This document shows, in pieces, positions 1 through 9,160 of a DNA stretch of 64,000 nucleotides; within the stretch, counting starts at the first letter, position 1, and each line of letters begins with the position of its first letter. The stretch covers positions 154,006 to 218,005 of the forward strand of contig CADADR010000008.1 of NCBI GenBank assembly GCA_902786745.1. Reading direction: 5' to 3'. Position numbers and translations under genes: made by a program. Below the pieces are notes generated by a model. It saw only the letters and a list, made by a program, of their open reading frames with translations, made no database searches and was not told where the DNA came from. The stretch is from an uncultured Bacteroidia bacterium (GTDB lineage: Bacteria > Bacteroidota > Bacteroidia > Bacteroidales > F082).

Positions 1-455
1 TTTCCGTCCAAAATAGCCGATTTCAGGGTGTCGTATTCGTAGGTTAATTTCAACGAGAAGAAGGGACGGTTCTCGTCAATGAGGCGTAAGAAAATCTTGT
101 CGCCTTCCCACATGGTAAGGTCCAAGAGGCGTTGTTTTTCGATCCACTCCAAGTCGCCCTCGTTGCATTCAATCTGCTTACCTGTCCAATCGGTGCAGAC
201 GAAGATGTGCATGTGCTCATCGTCGTAGATATTGTGCACAAATGTGACAATTCCACAGTAGCGCCATTTCGTGACGGTAAAGCCCGTCTCCTCCCACACC
301 TCGCGCAGCATGCAGTCCTCGGGGCTCTCCCCTTCCTCGAACTTGCCGCCTACGCCGAGCCATTTGTCGTGATTGAGGTCGTTCTCTTTCTTGGTGCGGT
401 GCAGCATAAGATATTGGCTGCCACGCTCAAGATAACATAATGTGGTTTGTTTCAT
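1..455 (-). CDS. Nudix hydrolase, MutT/8-oxo-dGTP diphosphatase-like (3' end beyond window)
   Basis: The frame is open from the ATG at 455 to the left edge, giving 151 codons. It encodes MKQTTLCYLERGSQYLMLHR, then a perfect Nudix box (G-x5-E-x7-REVWEETGF) at about residues 38-60. That box binds the metal used to hydrolyse nucleoside diphosphate-X substrates. The order 'YLERGSQYLMLHRTKKE...NHDKWLGVGGKFE' is typical of 8-oxo-dGTP diphosphatases that clean oxidised nucleotides, but substrate choice is inferred. The start lies only 6 bases beyond the T-run of the gdhA terminator, so expression would need read-through or a promoter overlapping that hairpin. Confidence 0.88.
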   Translation of the reverse strand, partial: MKQTTLCYLERGSQYLMLHRTKKENDLNHDKWLGVGGKFEEGESPEDCMLREVWEETGFTVTKWRYCGIVTFVHNIYDDEHMHIFVCTDWTGKQIECNEGDLEWIEKQRLLDLTMWEGDKIFLRLIDENRPFFSLKLTYEYDTLKSAILDG

Positions 456-460
456 AATGA

Positions 461-500
461 TAAAAAGCAAGGCGGCCTTTGGAGCCGCCTTGCAAAAACC
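461..500 (-). terminator. Rho-independent terminator of gdhA
   Basis: A 10-bp perfect GC-rich stem (467-476 with 484-493, arm GCAAGGCGGC) with a 7-nt loop is followed on the minus strand by TTTTTA. It lies 15-55 bases after the gdhA stop and just before the Nudix start. Confidence 0.9.
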
Positions 501-514
501 TTTTAGCTCTGGAA

Positions 515-1858
515 TTAGATGATACCTTGAGCCATCATGGCGTGGGCAACACGCATGAAGCCAGCGATGTTAGCACCCTTCACATAGTTGATGGTGCCAT
601 CGGCTTGCTTACCGTATTTCACGCACTGATCGTAGATGTCGCTCATGATCTTCTTCAGCTTCTCATCAACTTCCTTAGCGGTCCAGTTGATGTGACCAGC
701 GTTCTGGCAGATCTCAAGGCCTGAAGTGGCAACACCACCGGCGTTGACAGCCTTACCAGGACCGAACGGGATCTTGGCAGCTTGGAAGGCGGCGATAGCA
801 CCAGGTTGGCAACCCATGTTGGAGACTTCAGCCACATACTTCACGCCATTGGCAAGCAGCATCTTAGCATCCTCTTCAGCAAGCTCGTTTTGGAAAGCGC
901 AAGGCATAGCGATGTCGCACTTCACGCTCCAAGCCTTCTTGCCAGGAGTGAAGATAGCCTTGCCCGGGAACTTGTCGGCCATGTCCTGAACCTTGTTACG
1001 GTTCGAGGCACGCATGTCAAGCATGTAGTTGATCATCTCAGCATTGATACCTTCGGGCAGTTCGCACACGCCGTCGGGACCGCTGATGGCGACCACCTTG
1101 GCACCGAACTCGCAAGCCTTCTGGGCAGCACCCCAAGCCACGTTACCGAAGCCAGAGAGAGCCACGCGTTTGCCTTCGAGAGTGTCACCCTTCTCTTCCA
1201 CCATGTGCTTCACATAGTAGACAGCGCCGAAACCAGTGGCCTCGGGACGCATGAGGGAACCACCCCAGCCGTAGCTCTTGCCAGTCAAAGCACCAGTCGA
1301 GTGCTCACGGGCCAGCTTCTTGTACATACCGTACATGTAGCCAATCTCACGGCCACCAACACCAACGTCACCAGCAGGGCTGTCCTGGTCGGGACCGATG
1401 TTGCGCCAGAGTTCGTACACGAAGGCCTGGCAGAAACGCATGATTTCAGCGTCGCTCTTACCTGTCGGGTCGAAGTCAGCACCACCCTTACCACCGCCGA
1501 GAGGCAGGTTGGTCAAGCTGTTCTTGAAAATCTGTTCGAAGCCCAAGAACTTCAGCATTGACTCGTTTACTTTGGGGTGAAAGCGGAGACCGCCTTTGTA
1601 AGCACCGAGGGCAGCGTTGTACTGCACACGGTAGCCGAGGTTGACCTGGGTCTGACCTTTATCGTCAACCCAAACGACGCGGAACTTGAAGATACGGTCG
1701 GGCTCAACAATGCGCTCGACAATCTTAGCAGCCTCGAATTCGGGGTGCTTGTTGTATTCTTCTTCGATGGTTTCCAGGACTTCGCGAACGGCCTGTAAGT
1801 ACTCATTTTCGCCCGGATGCTTGGCTTCCAGAGCGGTCATAATTTCATTGACTTTCAT
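515..1858 (-). CDS. gdhA: NADP-type glutamate dehydrogenase
   Basis: A 447-residue protein, the normal length for hexameric bacterial GdhA. It makes glutamate from 2-oxoglutarate and ammonia in the cytosol and is the main nitrogen-assimilation entry in many Bacteroidales. Substrate-site lysines are seen in YKGGLRFHP (K88) and LPLGGGKGG (K124). The dinucleotide-binding fold starts near residue 230 with ALSGFGNVAWGAAQ. The family segment GPDQDSPAGDVGVGGREIGYM is intact. The ATG at 1858 matches the usual N-terminus (MKVNEIM). It is monocistronic: its own -7 box lies 65 bases upstream and a strong terminator follows. Cofactor preference is inferred from overall resemblance to NADP enzymes. Confidence 0.97.
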   Translation of the reverse strand: MKVNEIMTALEAKHPGENEYLQAVREVLETIEEEYNKHPEFEAAKIVERIVEPDRIFKFRVVWVDDKGQTQVNLGYRVQYNAALGAYKGGLRFHPKVNESMLKFLGFEQIFKNSLTNLPLGGGKGGADFDPTGKSDAEIMRFCQAFVYELWRNIGPDQDSPAGDVGVGGREIGYMYGMYKKLAREHSTGALTGKSYGWGGSLMRPEATGFGAVYYVKHMVEEKGDTLEGKRVALSGFGNVAWGAAQKACEFGAKVVAISGPDGVCELPEGINAEMINYMLDMRASNRNKVQDMADKFPGKAIFTPGKKAWSVKCDIAMPCAFQNELAEEDAKMLLANGVKYVAEVSNMGCQPGAIAAFQAAKIPFGPGKAVNAGGVATSGLEICQNAGHINWTAKEVDEKLKKIMSDIYDQCVKYGKQADGTINYVKGANIAGFMRVAHAMMAQGII

Positions 1859-1923
1859 TTTTTTGACTTTAGTTAAAGGTTTATTGTTGTGTTTGAAAGA
1901 TTGCTTATGAATTAAAAGCGGTG

Positions 1924-1931
1924 CAAAGTTA
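1924..1931 (-). promoter_or_regulatory. -7 box of gdhA promoter
   Basis: TAACTTTG on the minus strand matches the Bacteroidota TAnnTTTG box. Just upstream, 1941-1957 is an imperfect palindrome (TTTGAA/TTCAAA arms, 5-nt spacer) that could be the -33 region or a regulator site. Confidence 0.7.
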
Positions 1932-1985
1932 AGGTTTTTATTTGAACAATTTTCAAATTGTAGAAAATAATTTCATTTTCCTTCC

Positions 1986-2654
1986 CTACTTACCATCATT
2001 TTGCTGTTCATCCGCTTCAGGAACCATCTTACCTCCCTCATAATTAACAACTTTCGCTATAGAGCCATCGGGATTGTAATAAATCTCTTTCCCATGCTTG
2101 AGGTTGTCGACAAACGACACCTCGAGGCATTTGTAGCCCGACTCGTCATAACCGATCTGCTTGCCCGCCCCCATTCTGTAATCGGCCTTGCTGGCCAAGG
2201 CCCCACTCGGGTAGAAGACAAACCATTGACCATCCATCATATCATCCACAAACTGCCCCTCCTGAAAAATCTGACCGTTTTCGTACCATTTCTTCGATTC
2301 GCCGTTGCGTTTGCCGCCGACATAATAGTCCTCCGCCTCCAAGTTGCCTTTGACCGAATAGGATCGGCAAATGCTGTCGCGAAGGCCATGCTTATACCAG
2401 CACTCCAACTCAAGGGTGCCGTCCTGGCGAAAACGCTGATAACGTCCCTCAAGCGTGTCGTTTTTGTAGCAAGCCTTCGTCATCAACCCGCCCTGCTCCG
2501 TGTACCAAACGCTTTCTCCGTTCAGTTTGCCGTCTACATAGCGCAACTCCGACTTCAGCTTGCCGTTGTCCCAATACGATTTCTGTGTGCCATCGTCACA
2601 TGAAACCGACAGCACCGCAGCAAACAACAAAAGCAGCAAGCTCCTGACGTTCAT
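1986..2654 (-). CDS. MORN-repeat lipoprotein (YwqK-like)
   Basis: A 222-residue lipoprotein. The N-terminus MNVRSLLLLLFAAVLSVSC is a signal peptide with a lipobox ending at C19. The rest is a run of about eight MORN-type repeats (for example 'YVDGKLNGESVWYTEQGG', 'YYVGGKRNGESKKWYENGQ', 'FVDNLKHGKEIYYNPDG'), the fold annotated in databases as YwqK-family. No enzyme motif is present. It overlaps the upstream LysM gene by the 4 bases ATGA, so the two are translationally coupled and probably act together at the envelope. The specific role is unknown. Confidence 0.85.
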   Translation of the reverse strand: MNVRSLLLLLFAAVLSVSCDDGTQKSYWDNGKLKSELRYVDGKLNGESVWYTEQGGLMTKACYKNDTLEGRYQRFRQDGTLELECWYKHGLRDSICRSYSVKGNLEAEDYYVGGKRNGESKKWYENGQIFQEGQFVDDMMDGQWFVFYPSGALASKADYRMGAGKQIGYDESGYKCLEVSFVDNLKHGKEIYYNPDGSIAKVVNYEGGKMVPEADEQQNDGK

Positions 2655-4924
2655 TTCTTCTCCTTCTTGAAGGGGTCGAGGGGACGCAATTCAACTTCAT
2701 CCTTGTCGTATTGATAGAGCGTCCAGGAGAGGTTCTCCTTTCCGGTTTCCTCCACCGACTTCAGGTAGTTCTTGTAGTAGAACTTATAGTTCGTATAGAG
2801 CAGTTGAGGCTCATAGCAATGCAGGCAGTCGAGCATCTCGTCGCCATAGTTCATCAACGCACCCAAGAAATAGGTGGCCACGTCATAGCCTTCAAAGGCA
2901 TAATGACGCGGCTCGGTCGAATACTTGCTTCTGAACTTGAGCACGAAGCGCTTCACCTCGTCCGACGAGTAGTCGGCAAAGCCATTGGCGACATAAATAG
3001 CGTTCATTTTCAGCAAGTTGTCGACAAGCAACTTTTCGTTCTTTTCCCAATTGGGGACACAAACCAAAGTAATCGGGAACCTGTTGGCCGTACCGGTCAA
3101 AGAATTCAGCAGCTGGGTGGCGAAGACGTTATCGTCGCCATAAGCAATGATGAGGTTATTTCTGACCCCAGAAAGCTGTGATCTCACACTGCCCATCTGG
3201 CTGTTGGAATACCGCTTCACGGTGTTTTCCAGCACCAATTTGTTGCTTGCGCCGCTTTCAAAGTCTCCCACTGAATATACCTGTCCTTCCACGTCGAGTG
3301 TCGGCACCATCTGGCTTCCCATCTCCATACGCTCGCTTTCATGGCGGGCAAATTGAAGGAAGTCGTCACCATTGATGGTCACCTGGTCGTTAATGGCCAT
3401 GTTCAGGTGGTGTTCAAGTTGGGTCAGGAACAATGAGTCGGCAGCCTTCTCACGGCTAACGATGAACACGTTGGATTCGGGATAGACATTCTTCACCAGA
3501 TTCGACAAAGTCAGTATCAGGCCCATATTGCCAGCTCTCAGCTTCACCACGTTGGGGTTGTTCTCGATGACCGACTCACGCAAGGAGACCGGGTTGACCA
3601 CTGGGATATTGTTGGCCTTGGCATACTCCTCGACCACCTCAAAGGCATTACCGAAGAAGGGACCAATAATCAGATCAAGGTCCTTACCCTCAATCTGCGA
3701 GACTGCGTTTTCAGCCGACACGGGATTGTCGATGACATCAATCACCGTCAAATCAAGTTTCAAGCCAGTCTTTTCCTTCATTGCATCGACGGCCATCATA
3801 AAACCTTCATAGAACTGAAGGAACGACAGGGAACGCGACTTCTGGCTCTTTGCCGCCTTCTCCTTAGGCACATCGAGGCTAACAATGCCTGAAAGATAAA
3901 GAGGCACCATCAAGGCTACCTTATAGCAACGCTGTGCATTCTCAGCCCTCGCGACGCACACTGGGGCATCCTCCATGTCATCCAAGGAAATCACCGGCTT
4001 TATCTCCGGTTCCGGCTCGGGTTCAGGCGTGTCGACCGCTTCGACGATCTCCTCTTGCTGATCAGACATCCAATAGAAATCCGTGATGGGTTCAATCGGG
4101 ATCAGCACCACCTGGTTCATGAAGACATGCGAGCCTACCGAAACATTCTTCTCCCTAAAGGCTGCTTCATCCACCTTCCAACGCTTCAATAACGAGGTCA
4201 CGCGTTCGTTCAACTCACAATAATGCAGGATATAGTCGTTTTCGTTGGCCACATTAGGGATGATCACCGAGGTACCAGGCGCAGGCGTATTGCTTAACCC
4301 TGGGTTGAAGAACTTAAACTCTGAGATGTCGATGCCAAACTCCTTGGCGATGTCGTAAAGGTCTTCGCCTTGGCGCACCACACGGGCATAGCCTCCTTCA
4401 GCTCTTTTCTGTGCCGTCATCTGCCGGGGGTTAGGCTCCACCACAACCGTCTTAGGCTCCGCTTGAGGCACAACGACAGGTTCGGGTTCAACTTTGGGCT
4501 CAACCTTGGGTTCCACTTTTGGTTCAACCTTTGGTTCCACTTTTGGCTCAACCTTTGGTTCGACCTTAGGCTCAACTTTTGGTTCTACTTTGGGCTCCAC
4601 CTTGGGTTCCACCTTGGGTTCTTCTTTGGGCATCTCAACTTTGGGCTCAGCCATAGGACGCACAGGAATACCCAACACATGGCCAGCCTTCAAGCCATCT
4701 TTTACCTCAGGGTTCAGCTTTTCAATCTCCTCAACAGTAACATTATATGCCACGGAGATGCTGTATAGCGTTTGGCCTTGCGTCACATGGTGCATGTAAT
4801 ACTCCTTGCTACCAATCCTGGTGGTTTCAGTGGATCGCTTCACTTCAACCTGCGCAAACGCAGCAGGGCTGATGAACAGCAGTCCAAAGAACAGGAGCGC
4901 CAAACTTAAGACTCTATTTTTCAT
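2651..4924 (-). CDS. LysM and periplasmic-binding (type I PBP-like) exported protein
   Basis: About 757 residues. The signal peptide is MKNRVLSLALLFFGLLFISP ending AFAQ. I choose the ATG at 4924; an in-frame ATG at 4933 adds only MII. A LysM domain follows (HHVTQGQTLYSISVAYNVTV...), then a proline/charge-rich spacer of VEPK repeats, then a second LysM (RVVRQGEDLYDIAKEFGIDI). The C-terminal half (about 340-740) resembles an ABC-type Leu/Ile/Val-binding fold (YKVALMVPLYLSG, DLIIGPFFGNAFEVV, AFEGYDVATYFLGALMNYG). No transport genes are nearby, so it may be a peptidoglycan-anchored sensor or scaffold rather than a transporter subunit. That role is inferred. Confidence 0.88.
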   Translation of the reverse strand: MKNRVLSLALLFFGLLFISPAAFAQVEVKRSTETTRIGSKEYYMHHVTQGQTLYSISVAYNVTVEEIEKLNPEVKDGLKAGHVLGIPVRPMAEPKVEMPKEEPKVEPKVEPKVEPKVEPKVEPKVEPKVEPKVEPKVEPKVEPKVEPEPVVVPQAEPKTVVVEPNPRQMTAQKRAEGGYARVVRQGEDLYDIAKEFGIDISEFKFFNPGLSNTPAPGTSVIIPNVANENDYILHYCELNERVTSLLKRWKVDEAAFREKNVSVGSHVFMNQVVLIPIEPITDFYWMSDQQEEIVEAVDTPEPEPEPEIKPVISLDDMEDAPVCVARAENAQRCYKVALMVPLYLSGIVSLDVPKEKAAKSQKSRSLSFLQFYEGFMMAVDAMKEKTGLKLDLTVIDVIDNPVSAENAVSQIEGKDLDLIIGPFFGNAFEVVEEYAKANNIPVVNPVSLRESVIENNPNVVKLRAGNMGLILTLSNLVKNVYPESNVFIVSREKAADSLFLTQLEHHLNMAINDQVTINGDDFLQFARHESERMEMGSQMVPTLDVEGQVYSVGDFESGASNKLVLENTVKRYSNSQMGSVRSQLSGVRNNLIIAYGDDNVFATQLLNSLTGTANRFPITLVCVPNWEKNEKLLVDNLLKMNAIYVANGFADYSSDEVKRFVLKFRSKYSTEPRHYAFEGYDVATYFLGALMNYGDEMLDCLHCYEPQLLYTNYKFYYKNYLKSVEETGKENLSWTLYQYDKDEVELRPLDPFKKEKK
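4491..4622. repeat. 11 x 12-bp in-frame tandem repeat (VEPK spacer)
   Basis: Eleven consecutive 12-mers of the form AC(C/T)TT(x)GG(x)TC(x) on the + strand encode VEPK on the minus strand. Many third positions differ between units, so the array is old or under protein-level selection rather than freshly amplified. It bridges the two LysM domains. Confidence 0.9.
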
Positions 4925-4952
4925 AATAATCAATTATTCAGATTAAGCACTA

Positions 4953-6527
4953 TCATTCCCACTCGATGGTCGCTGGCGGCTTCGAAGAGATGTCGTAGCA
5001 CACGCGATTGACACCTTTCACCTTATTAATAATATCATTCGACACCTTGGCCATAAACTCGTATGGCAGATGCACCCAGTCGGCAGTCATGCCATCGGTG
5101 GAGATCACCGCACGAAGGGCGATGGTGTATTCGTAGCTACGTTCGTCGCCCATCACACCGACCGACTTCACGGGCAGCAGGATGGTACCAGCCTGCCAAA
5201 TGCTGTCGTACAAGTTGTCGGCCATCTCGTTTGGATAGGAGGCACTCGGCAACTCACAAGGCCAGTTACGCAGGCCTTTGATGAAGATGTCGTCGGCCTC
5301 ACGCAGGATGTGCAGTTTCTCTTCGGTGACCTCACCCAAGATACGAATGCCGAGACTCGGACCCGGGAAAGGATGACGGCCTATGAGCTCACGCTTGATG
5401 CCCAAGGCACGGCCCACACGACGCACCTCATCCTTGAACAAGGAACGCAAAGGCTCCACAATCTTCAGGTTCATCTTCTCCGGAAGACCGCCCACATTGT
5501 GGTGCGACTTGATCTTGCAGCTCGGTCCGTTGACGCTCACGCTTTCGATGACATCGGGATAGATGGTGCCCTGGGCCAGCCAACGGGCGCCTTCGATCTT
5601 CTGTGCTTCAGCATCAAACACGTCGATGAACGTCGAGCCGATGGCCTTACGCTTGGCCTCGGGGTCGGTGACGCCCTTCAGTTTCTCAAGGAAAAGATGT
5701 CCGGAATGGACGCCAATCACGTTGAGGCCCATCTCCTTGTATGAGTCGAGCACATCCTCAAACTCGTTCTTGCGCAGCAAGCCATTATCCACAAAAATGC
5801 AGGTGAGGTTCTTCCCTATCGCCTTGTTGAGCAGCACAGCGGCCACGGTGCTGTCGACGCCGCCCGAGAGGCCGAGGATGACCTTGTCATCACCCAACTT
5901 TTGCTTCAGGCTCGCCACCGTATTGTCGATGAAGGAATCCGGGGTCCAGTCGCCTTTGCAGCCACAGATGCCCAACGCGAAATTGGCCAGCATCTGCGGG
6001 CCTTCCTTGGTGTGGAACACCTCGGGGTGGAACTGCACGGCATACGTCGTCTCGCCATCGATTTTGTAGGCGGCGTTCTCCACGTCGTCAGTCGAAGCGA
6101 TAATACGTGCGCCTTGGGGCAACTTGGCGATGGTGTCGCCATGGCTCATCCACACCTGGCTGGTCTTGCTCACTCCTTTGAACAGAGGGCAGGCCTCGTC
6201 GACCACCGTCAGCATGGCACGGCCATATTCGCGGGCGATGGAGCCGTTGACCTCGCCACCGAAATGCTGCGAGATAAACTGGGCACCATAGCAGATGCCT
6301 AATAACGGTAGTTTGCCTTTGATATTCGACAAGTCGGCAATAGGTGCCTTCTCATCGCGCACCGAGAACGGGCTGCCACTGAGGATCACGCCTTTGACAT
6401 TAGGGCCGATGGCAGGAATCTTATTATAAGGATGGATTTCGCAATAGACGTTCAGTTCGCGGAGGCGGCGACCTATGAGTTGGGTCACCTGCGAGCCGAA
6501 GTCGAGAATGAGAATCATTTCTTGCAT
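4953..6527 (-). CDS. guaA: GMP synthase (glutamine-hydrolysing)
   Basis: A 524-residue enzyme converting XMP to GMP with ATP and glutamine. The N-terminal class I amidotransferase has its nucleophile C79 in [10 protein letters not shown], with H/E in QFHPEVFHT. The PP-loop ATP pyrophosphatase is seen as [14 protein letters not shown] near residue 230. The C-terminal dimerisation domain ends KPPATIEWE. The frame stays open upstream to 6665, but those codons overlap the divergent prsW promoter and do not resemble Gua[14 protein letters not shown] at 6527 (or the second ATG at 6518) is the true N-terminus. A -7 box sits 16 bases before the start. Confidence 0.97.
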   Translation of the reverse strand: MQEMILILDFGSQVTQLIGRRLRELNVYCEIHPYNKIPAIGPNVKGVILSGSPFSVRDEKAPIADLSNIKGKLPLLGICYGAQFISQHFGGEVNGSIAREYGRAMLTVVDEACPLFKGVSKTSQVWMSHGDTIAKLPQGARIIASTDDVENAAYKIDGETTYAVQFHPEVFHTKEGPQMLANFALGICGCKGDWTPDSFIDNTVASLKQKLGDDKVILGLSGGVDSTVAAVLLNKAIGKNLTCIFVDNGLLRKNEFEDVLDSYKEMGLNVIGVHSGHLFLEKLKGVTDPEAKRKAIGSTFIDVFDAEAQKIEGARWLAQGTIYPDVIESVSVNGPSCKIKSHHNVGGLPEKMNLKIVEPLRSLFKDEVRRVGRALGIKRELIGRHPFPGPSLGIRILGEVTEEKLHILREADDIFIKGLRNWPCELPSASYPNEMADNLYDSIWQAGTILLPVKSVGVMGDERSYEYTIALRAVISTDGMTADWVHLPYEFMAKVSNDIINKVKGVNRVCYDISSKPPATIEWE

Positions 6528-6542
6528 AAACGAAAATTTTGG

Positions 6543-6550
6543 CAAAAATA
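6543..6550 (-). promoter_or_regulatory. -7 box of guaA promoter
   Basis: TATTTTTG on the minus strand, 16 bases before the chosen guaA start. It supports that start over the longer frame. Confidence 0.75.
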
Positions 6551-6573
6551 AGCTTTTTTCATGGACAAAATCC

Positions 6574-6581
6574 GTATTTTT
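6574..6581 (+). promoter_or_regulatory. -7 box of prsW promoter
   Basis: TATTTTTG, 25 bases before the prsW ATG. With the guaA box it forms a divergent promoter in under 40 bases. Confidence 0.72.
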
Positions 6582-6606
6582 GCAGAAAAGAATAAAAAAC
6601 GAAGCC

Positions 6607-7407
6607 ATGACAGCGCTTTTACTTGCCTTATCTATACTTCCCGTCATCCTTTTGATGATCTTCATCTATCGTGCAGACAAATACGAGAGAGAGCCTATCA
6701 AGACCCTGGCCAAAGCCTTTATCGGCGGCATGATCGCCATCCCCTTGGACATCCTATTGGTCACGCTAATCAACCATGTCGTTTATTCCAACACCGTCTT
6801 TCACACCGCATTCCTGAACGCGGGTCTGCCCGAAGAGCTTTCTAAGTTCATCATCTTCATGGTTTTCATCTGGCGCGACAAGAACTTCAACGAATACATG
6901 GACGGCATCGTCTATGCCACATTCATAGGCCTCGGCTTCGCCTGCGTTGAAAATGTCATGTATGTCTTCAATGCCTCAGCCGAGTCGTTTCAAACCGGTA
7001 TCGCCACCAGCGTCGTCAGGGCCCTGCTCTCTGTTCCTGGCCACTTCCTCTTCGGCGTGTTGATGGGTTACTTCCTCTCCATGGCCAAATTCAAGAAAGG
7101 CAAGACCCTGCCCTATCTCCTCCTCGCCTTGTTGACGGCTGCCGCAGGTCACGGCTTGTTCGACTGGCTGCTGATGGTCAGCGACGCCCTCGGTCCTGGC
7201 ATCGGCACCGTCATCTACCTTGCCTTCCTCTGGGGCGACATCAAGCTATGGAAAATCGGCATCAAATACATACGCCAACAACAGGAAAACTCACGGCTAC
7301 AAGCTGAGAATGACGATTTTGGCGACGGCCCCGACATCGGGCTCCCCAACCTCAACTACGACCCGGAATACAAGCAAATCGACTGGAATGCAGGCGATAG
7401 ACAATAA
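6607..7407 (+). CDS. prsW: PrsW-family intramembrane metalloprotease
   Basis: A 266-residue integral membrane protein with about seven hydrophobic segments. The family's metal/catalytic residues are visible: E76-E77 in GLPEELSK, E115 in CVENVMY, H146 in VPGHFLFG, and H182 with D186 in GHGLFDW. PrsW proteases cleave anti-sigma factors in Bacillus; the substrate here is unknown and no sigma/anti-sigma pair is nearby. The ATG at 6607 is chosen because it follows the -7 box and opens the first transmembrane helix; upstream codons in the same frame overlap guaA. The C-terminus (about 60 residues) is a charged cytoplasmic tail. Confidence 0.9.
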   Translation: MTALLLALSILPVILLMIFIYRADKYEREPIKTLAKAFIGGMIAIPLDILLVTLINHVVYSNTVFHTAFLNAGLPEELSKFIIFMVFIWRDKNFNEYMDGIVYATFIGLGFACVENVMYVFNASAESFQTGIATSVVRALLSVPGHFLFGVLMGYFLSMAKFKKGKTLPYLLLALLTAAAGHGLFDWLLMVSDALGPGIGTVIYLAFLWGDIKLWKIGIKYIRQQQENSRLQAENDDFGDGPDIGLPNLNYDPEYKQIDWNAGDRQ

Positions 7408-7412
7408 TTTCC

Positions 7413-7420
7413 TATCTTTG
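7413..7420 (+). promoter_or_regulatory. -7 box of ychF-idi promoter
   Basis: TATCTTTG, 22 bases before the ychF ATG and 6 bases after the prsW stop. Confidence 0.75.
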
Positions 7421-7442
7421 CAGCAAATTAAAACACATCATT

Positions 7443-8513
7443 ATGGCACTTAATTGCGGAATCATCGGCCTTTCAAGCGTTGGAAAGACTACCATATTCA
7501 ACTGTATATCAAACACCAAGGCAGAAATCGGTTTTGCCTCTAAATCCAACATCGGCATGTGCGAGGTGGTGGATGAGCGCCTCAAGCTCATCGACAACAT
7601 CTCCCACTCTAAGCGTATCGTGCCCGCCACGGTCGAAATCGTCGACCTGCCTGGACTAAGCAAAGGCGGTCAGGGCGTGGGCAACAAGCTCCTCGCCGAG
7701 GTGCAGACCATGGATGCCCTCATCCACGTGCTGCGCTGCTTCGACGACCCTAACATCCCCCACAGCGAAGGTAGCATCGACCCGGTGCGCGACATGGAAC
7801 TCGTCGACCTAGAGCTTCAGGTGCGTGACTTGGATTTGGTCACCCGTAAACTGGAACGCGTGCAGAAACTGCTGAAGAACGGCGAAAAGGACAACAAGAA
7901 GGCCTTCGATGTGCTGAGCGTCTACAAGGAAACGCTGGAGAACTTCGGCAATGCCCGCGACGCCAAGGTGGCCGAGGAAGACAAGAAGTTCGTGCAGGAC
8001 ATCCAACTCTTGACCGCCAAACCTATCATCTATGTATGCAACGTAGACGATGCTTCGGCAACCACTGGCAACAAATACTCCGATGCCGTCAAGGCCGCTT
8101 TGAAGGAAGGTCAGGAGATGCTGGTTATCGCTGGCAAGCTGGAGGCCGAAATTGCTGAACTCGACGCCGACGATCGCGCCCTCTTCATGGAAGACGCTGG
8201 CCTAACCGAGCCTGGTGTGAACAAACTGGTGCGCACAGCCTACCACACCTTGAACCTGCACTCGTTTTTCACCACGGGTCCCGACGAAACGCGCGCTTGG
8301 ACCATCCATGTGGGCGACACCGCACCTATCGCTGCTGGTGCCATCCACAGCGACCTGCAACGCGGCTTCATCCGTGCGGAGGTGATGAGCACGGAGGACT
8401 TCCTGCAGTATGGCTCGGAGGCCGCCGTGAAAGAAGCGGGCAAGTTCCGTGTGGAGGGCAAGACTTACGTTGTTCAGGACGGCGACATCCTCAATATCAG
8501 ATTCAACGTGTGA
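7443..8513 (+). CDS. ychF: Ribosome-associated ATPase YchF/OLA1
   Basis: A 356-residue Obg-like P-loop protein. The Walker A motif is GLSSVGKTTIFN at the N-terminus. The switch region is DLPGLSKGGQGVGNKLL. The base-recognition motif is NVDD rather than NKxD, as expected for YchF, which prefers ATP. A coiled-coil insertion (about 120-170) and the C-terminal TGS-like domain (ARAWTIHVGDTAPIAAGAIH...) are complete. The family binds ribosomes and is linked to stress control. The stop overlaps the idi start by one base (TGATG). Confidence 0.96.
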   Translation: MALNCGIIGLSSVGKTTIFNCISNTKAEIGFASKSNIGMCEVVDERLKLIDNISHSKRIVPATVEIVDLPGLSKGGQGVGNKLLAEVQTMDALIHVLRCFDDPNIPHSEGSIDPVRDMELVDLELQVRDLDLVTRKLERVQKLLKNGEKDNKKAFDVLSVYKETLENFGNARDAKVAEEDKKFVQDIQLLTAKPIIYVCNVDDASATTGNKYSDAVKAALKEGQEMLVIAGKLEAEIAELDADDRALFMEDAGLTEPGVNKLVRTAYHTLNLHSFFTTGPDETRAWTIHVGDTAPIAAGAIHSDLQRGFIRAEVMSTEDFLQYGSEAAVKEAGKFRVEGKTYVVQDGDILNIRFNV

Positions 8514-9043
8514 TGGAACAAGTCATCCTTGTCGACGAACAAGACCAACCCATCGGATTGATGGAGAAGCAGGCTGCTCATATTGAGCCGCATTTGCATC
8601 GTGCTTTCTCTATCTTCTTGTTTAATTCGAAAGGCGAACTGCTGATGCAACAACGTGCGCTATCAAAGTACCACTCCCCTGGCCTGTGGACCAACACCTG
8701 TTGCAGCCATCCCCGCTCTGGCGAGACCTTGGAAGAGGCCACTTCGCGCCGTCTTATGGAAGAAATGGGCATGACCTGCCCCATGCACGAGGTCTATACC
8801 TTTATATATAAGGCTCCTGTCGGACAAGGACTCACCGAGCATGAGTTCGACCATGTGTTTATCGGACAAAGCGACGACATACCCAACATCAATACCGATG
8901 AGGTAGCCTCGTGGAAATACATGCGTTTGGACGATCTGAAAAAAGACCTTGAATTATACCCCGAGTTGTACACCGAGTGGTTCAAGATCACTTTTGAGGA
9001 GATGACGCGGCACGCCAATGTTTTCAAGGAAAAAGCAGAATAA
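8513..9043 (+). CDS. idi: Isopentenyl-diphosphate delta-isomerase, type I
   Basis: A 176-residue Nudix-fold isomerase interconverting IPP and DMAPP for isoprenoid synthesis. Active-site Cys lies in NTCCSHP (C63/C64, with metal ligand H66). The catalytic/metal glutamates lie in LTEHEFDHVF (E109, E111). The longer open frame upstream runs through ychF in another phase; the ATG at 8513 overlaps the ychF stop by one base and gives the standard N-terminus MEQVILVDEQ. It is co-transcribed with ychF. Confidence 0.95.
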   Translation: MEQVILVDEQDQPIGLMEKQAAHIEPHLHRAFSIFLFNSKGELLMQQRALSKYHSPGLWTNTCCSHPRSGETLEEATSRRLMEEMGMTCPMHEVYTFIYKAPVGQGLTEHEFDHVFIGQSDDIPNINTDEVASWKYMRLDDLKKDLELYPELYTEWFKITFEEMTRHANVFKEKAE

Positions 9044-9080
9044 CACAACCCTCTTCTGGAGGATATTTTTCCAAAATAAA

Positions 9081-9100
9081 ATAGTAAATATATTTACTAT
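9081..9100. promoter_or_regulatory. Perfect 20-bp palindrome, probable operator of porin-yeiH operon
   Basis: ATAGTAAATATATTTACTAT is its own reverse complement. A third half-site, TTTACTAT, recurs at 9108-9115 and overlaps the -7 box. The palindrome covers the place where the -33 element and polymerase contacts should be, so a dimeric regulator binding here would directly control the promoter. The regulator is not in view. Confidence 0.7.
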
Positions 9101-9112
9101 AAGTATTTTTAC

Positions 9113-9120
9113 TATTTTTG
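9113..9120 (+). promoter_or_regulatory. -7 box of porin-yeiH promoter
   Basis: TATTTTTG, 41 bases before the porin ATG, partly covered by the third TTTACTAT half-site. Confidence 0.72.
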
Positions 9121-9160
9121 CCGCGTAAAAATGAATTGAAAACGTTTTAAATTATCTATT

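Noticed and set aside
6528..6665. Longer guaA reading frame starting at 6665
   Set aside because: The extra 46 codons overlap the divergent prsW start and both promoters and do not resemble any GuaA N-terminus.
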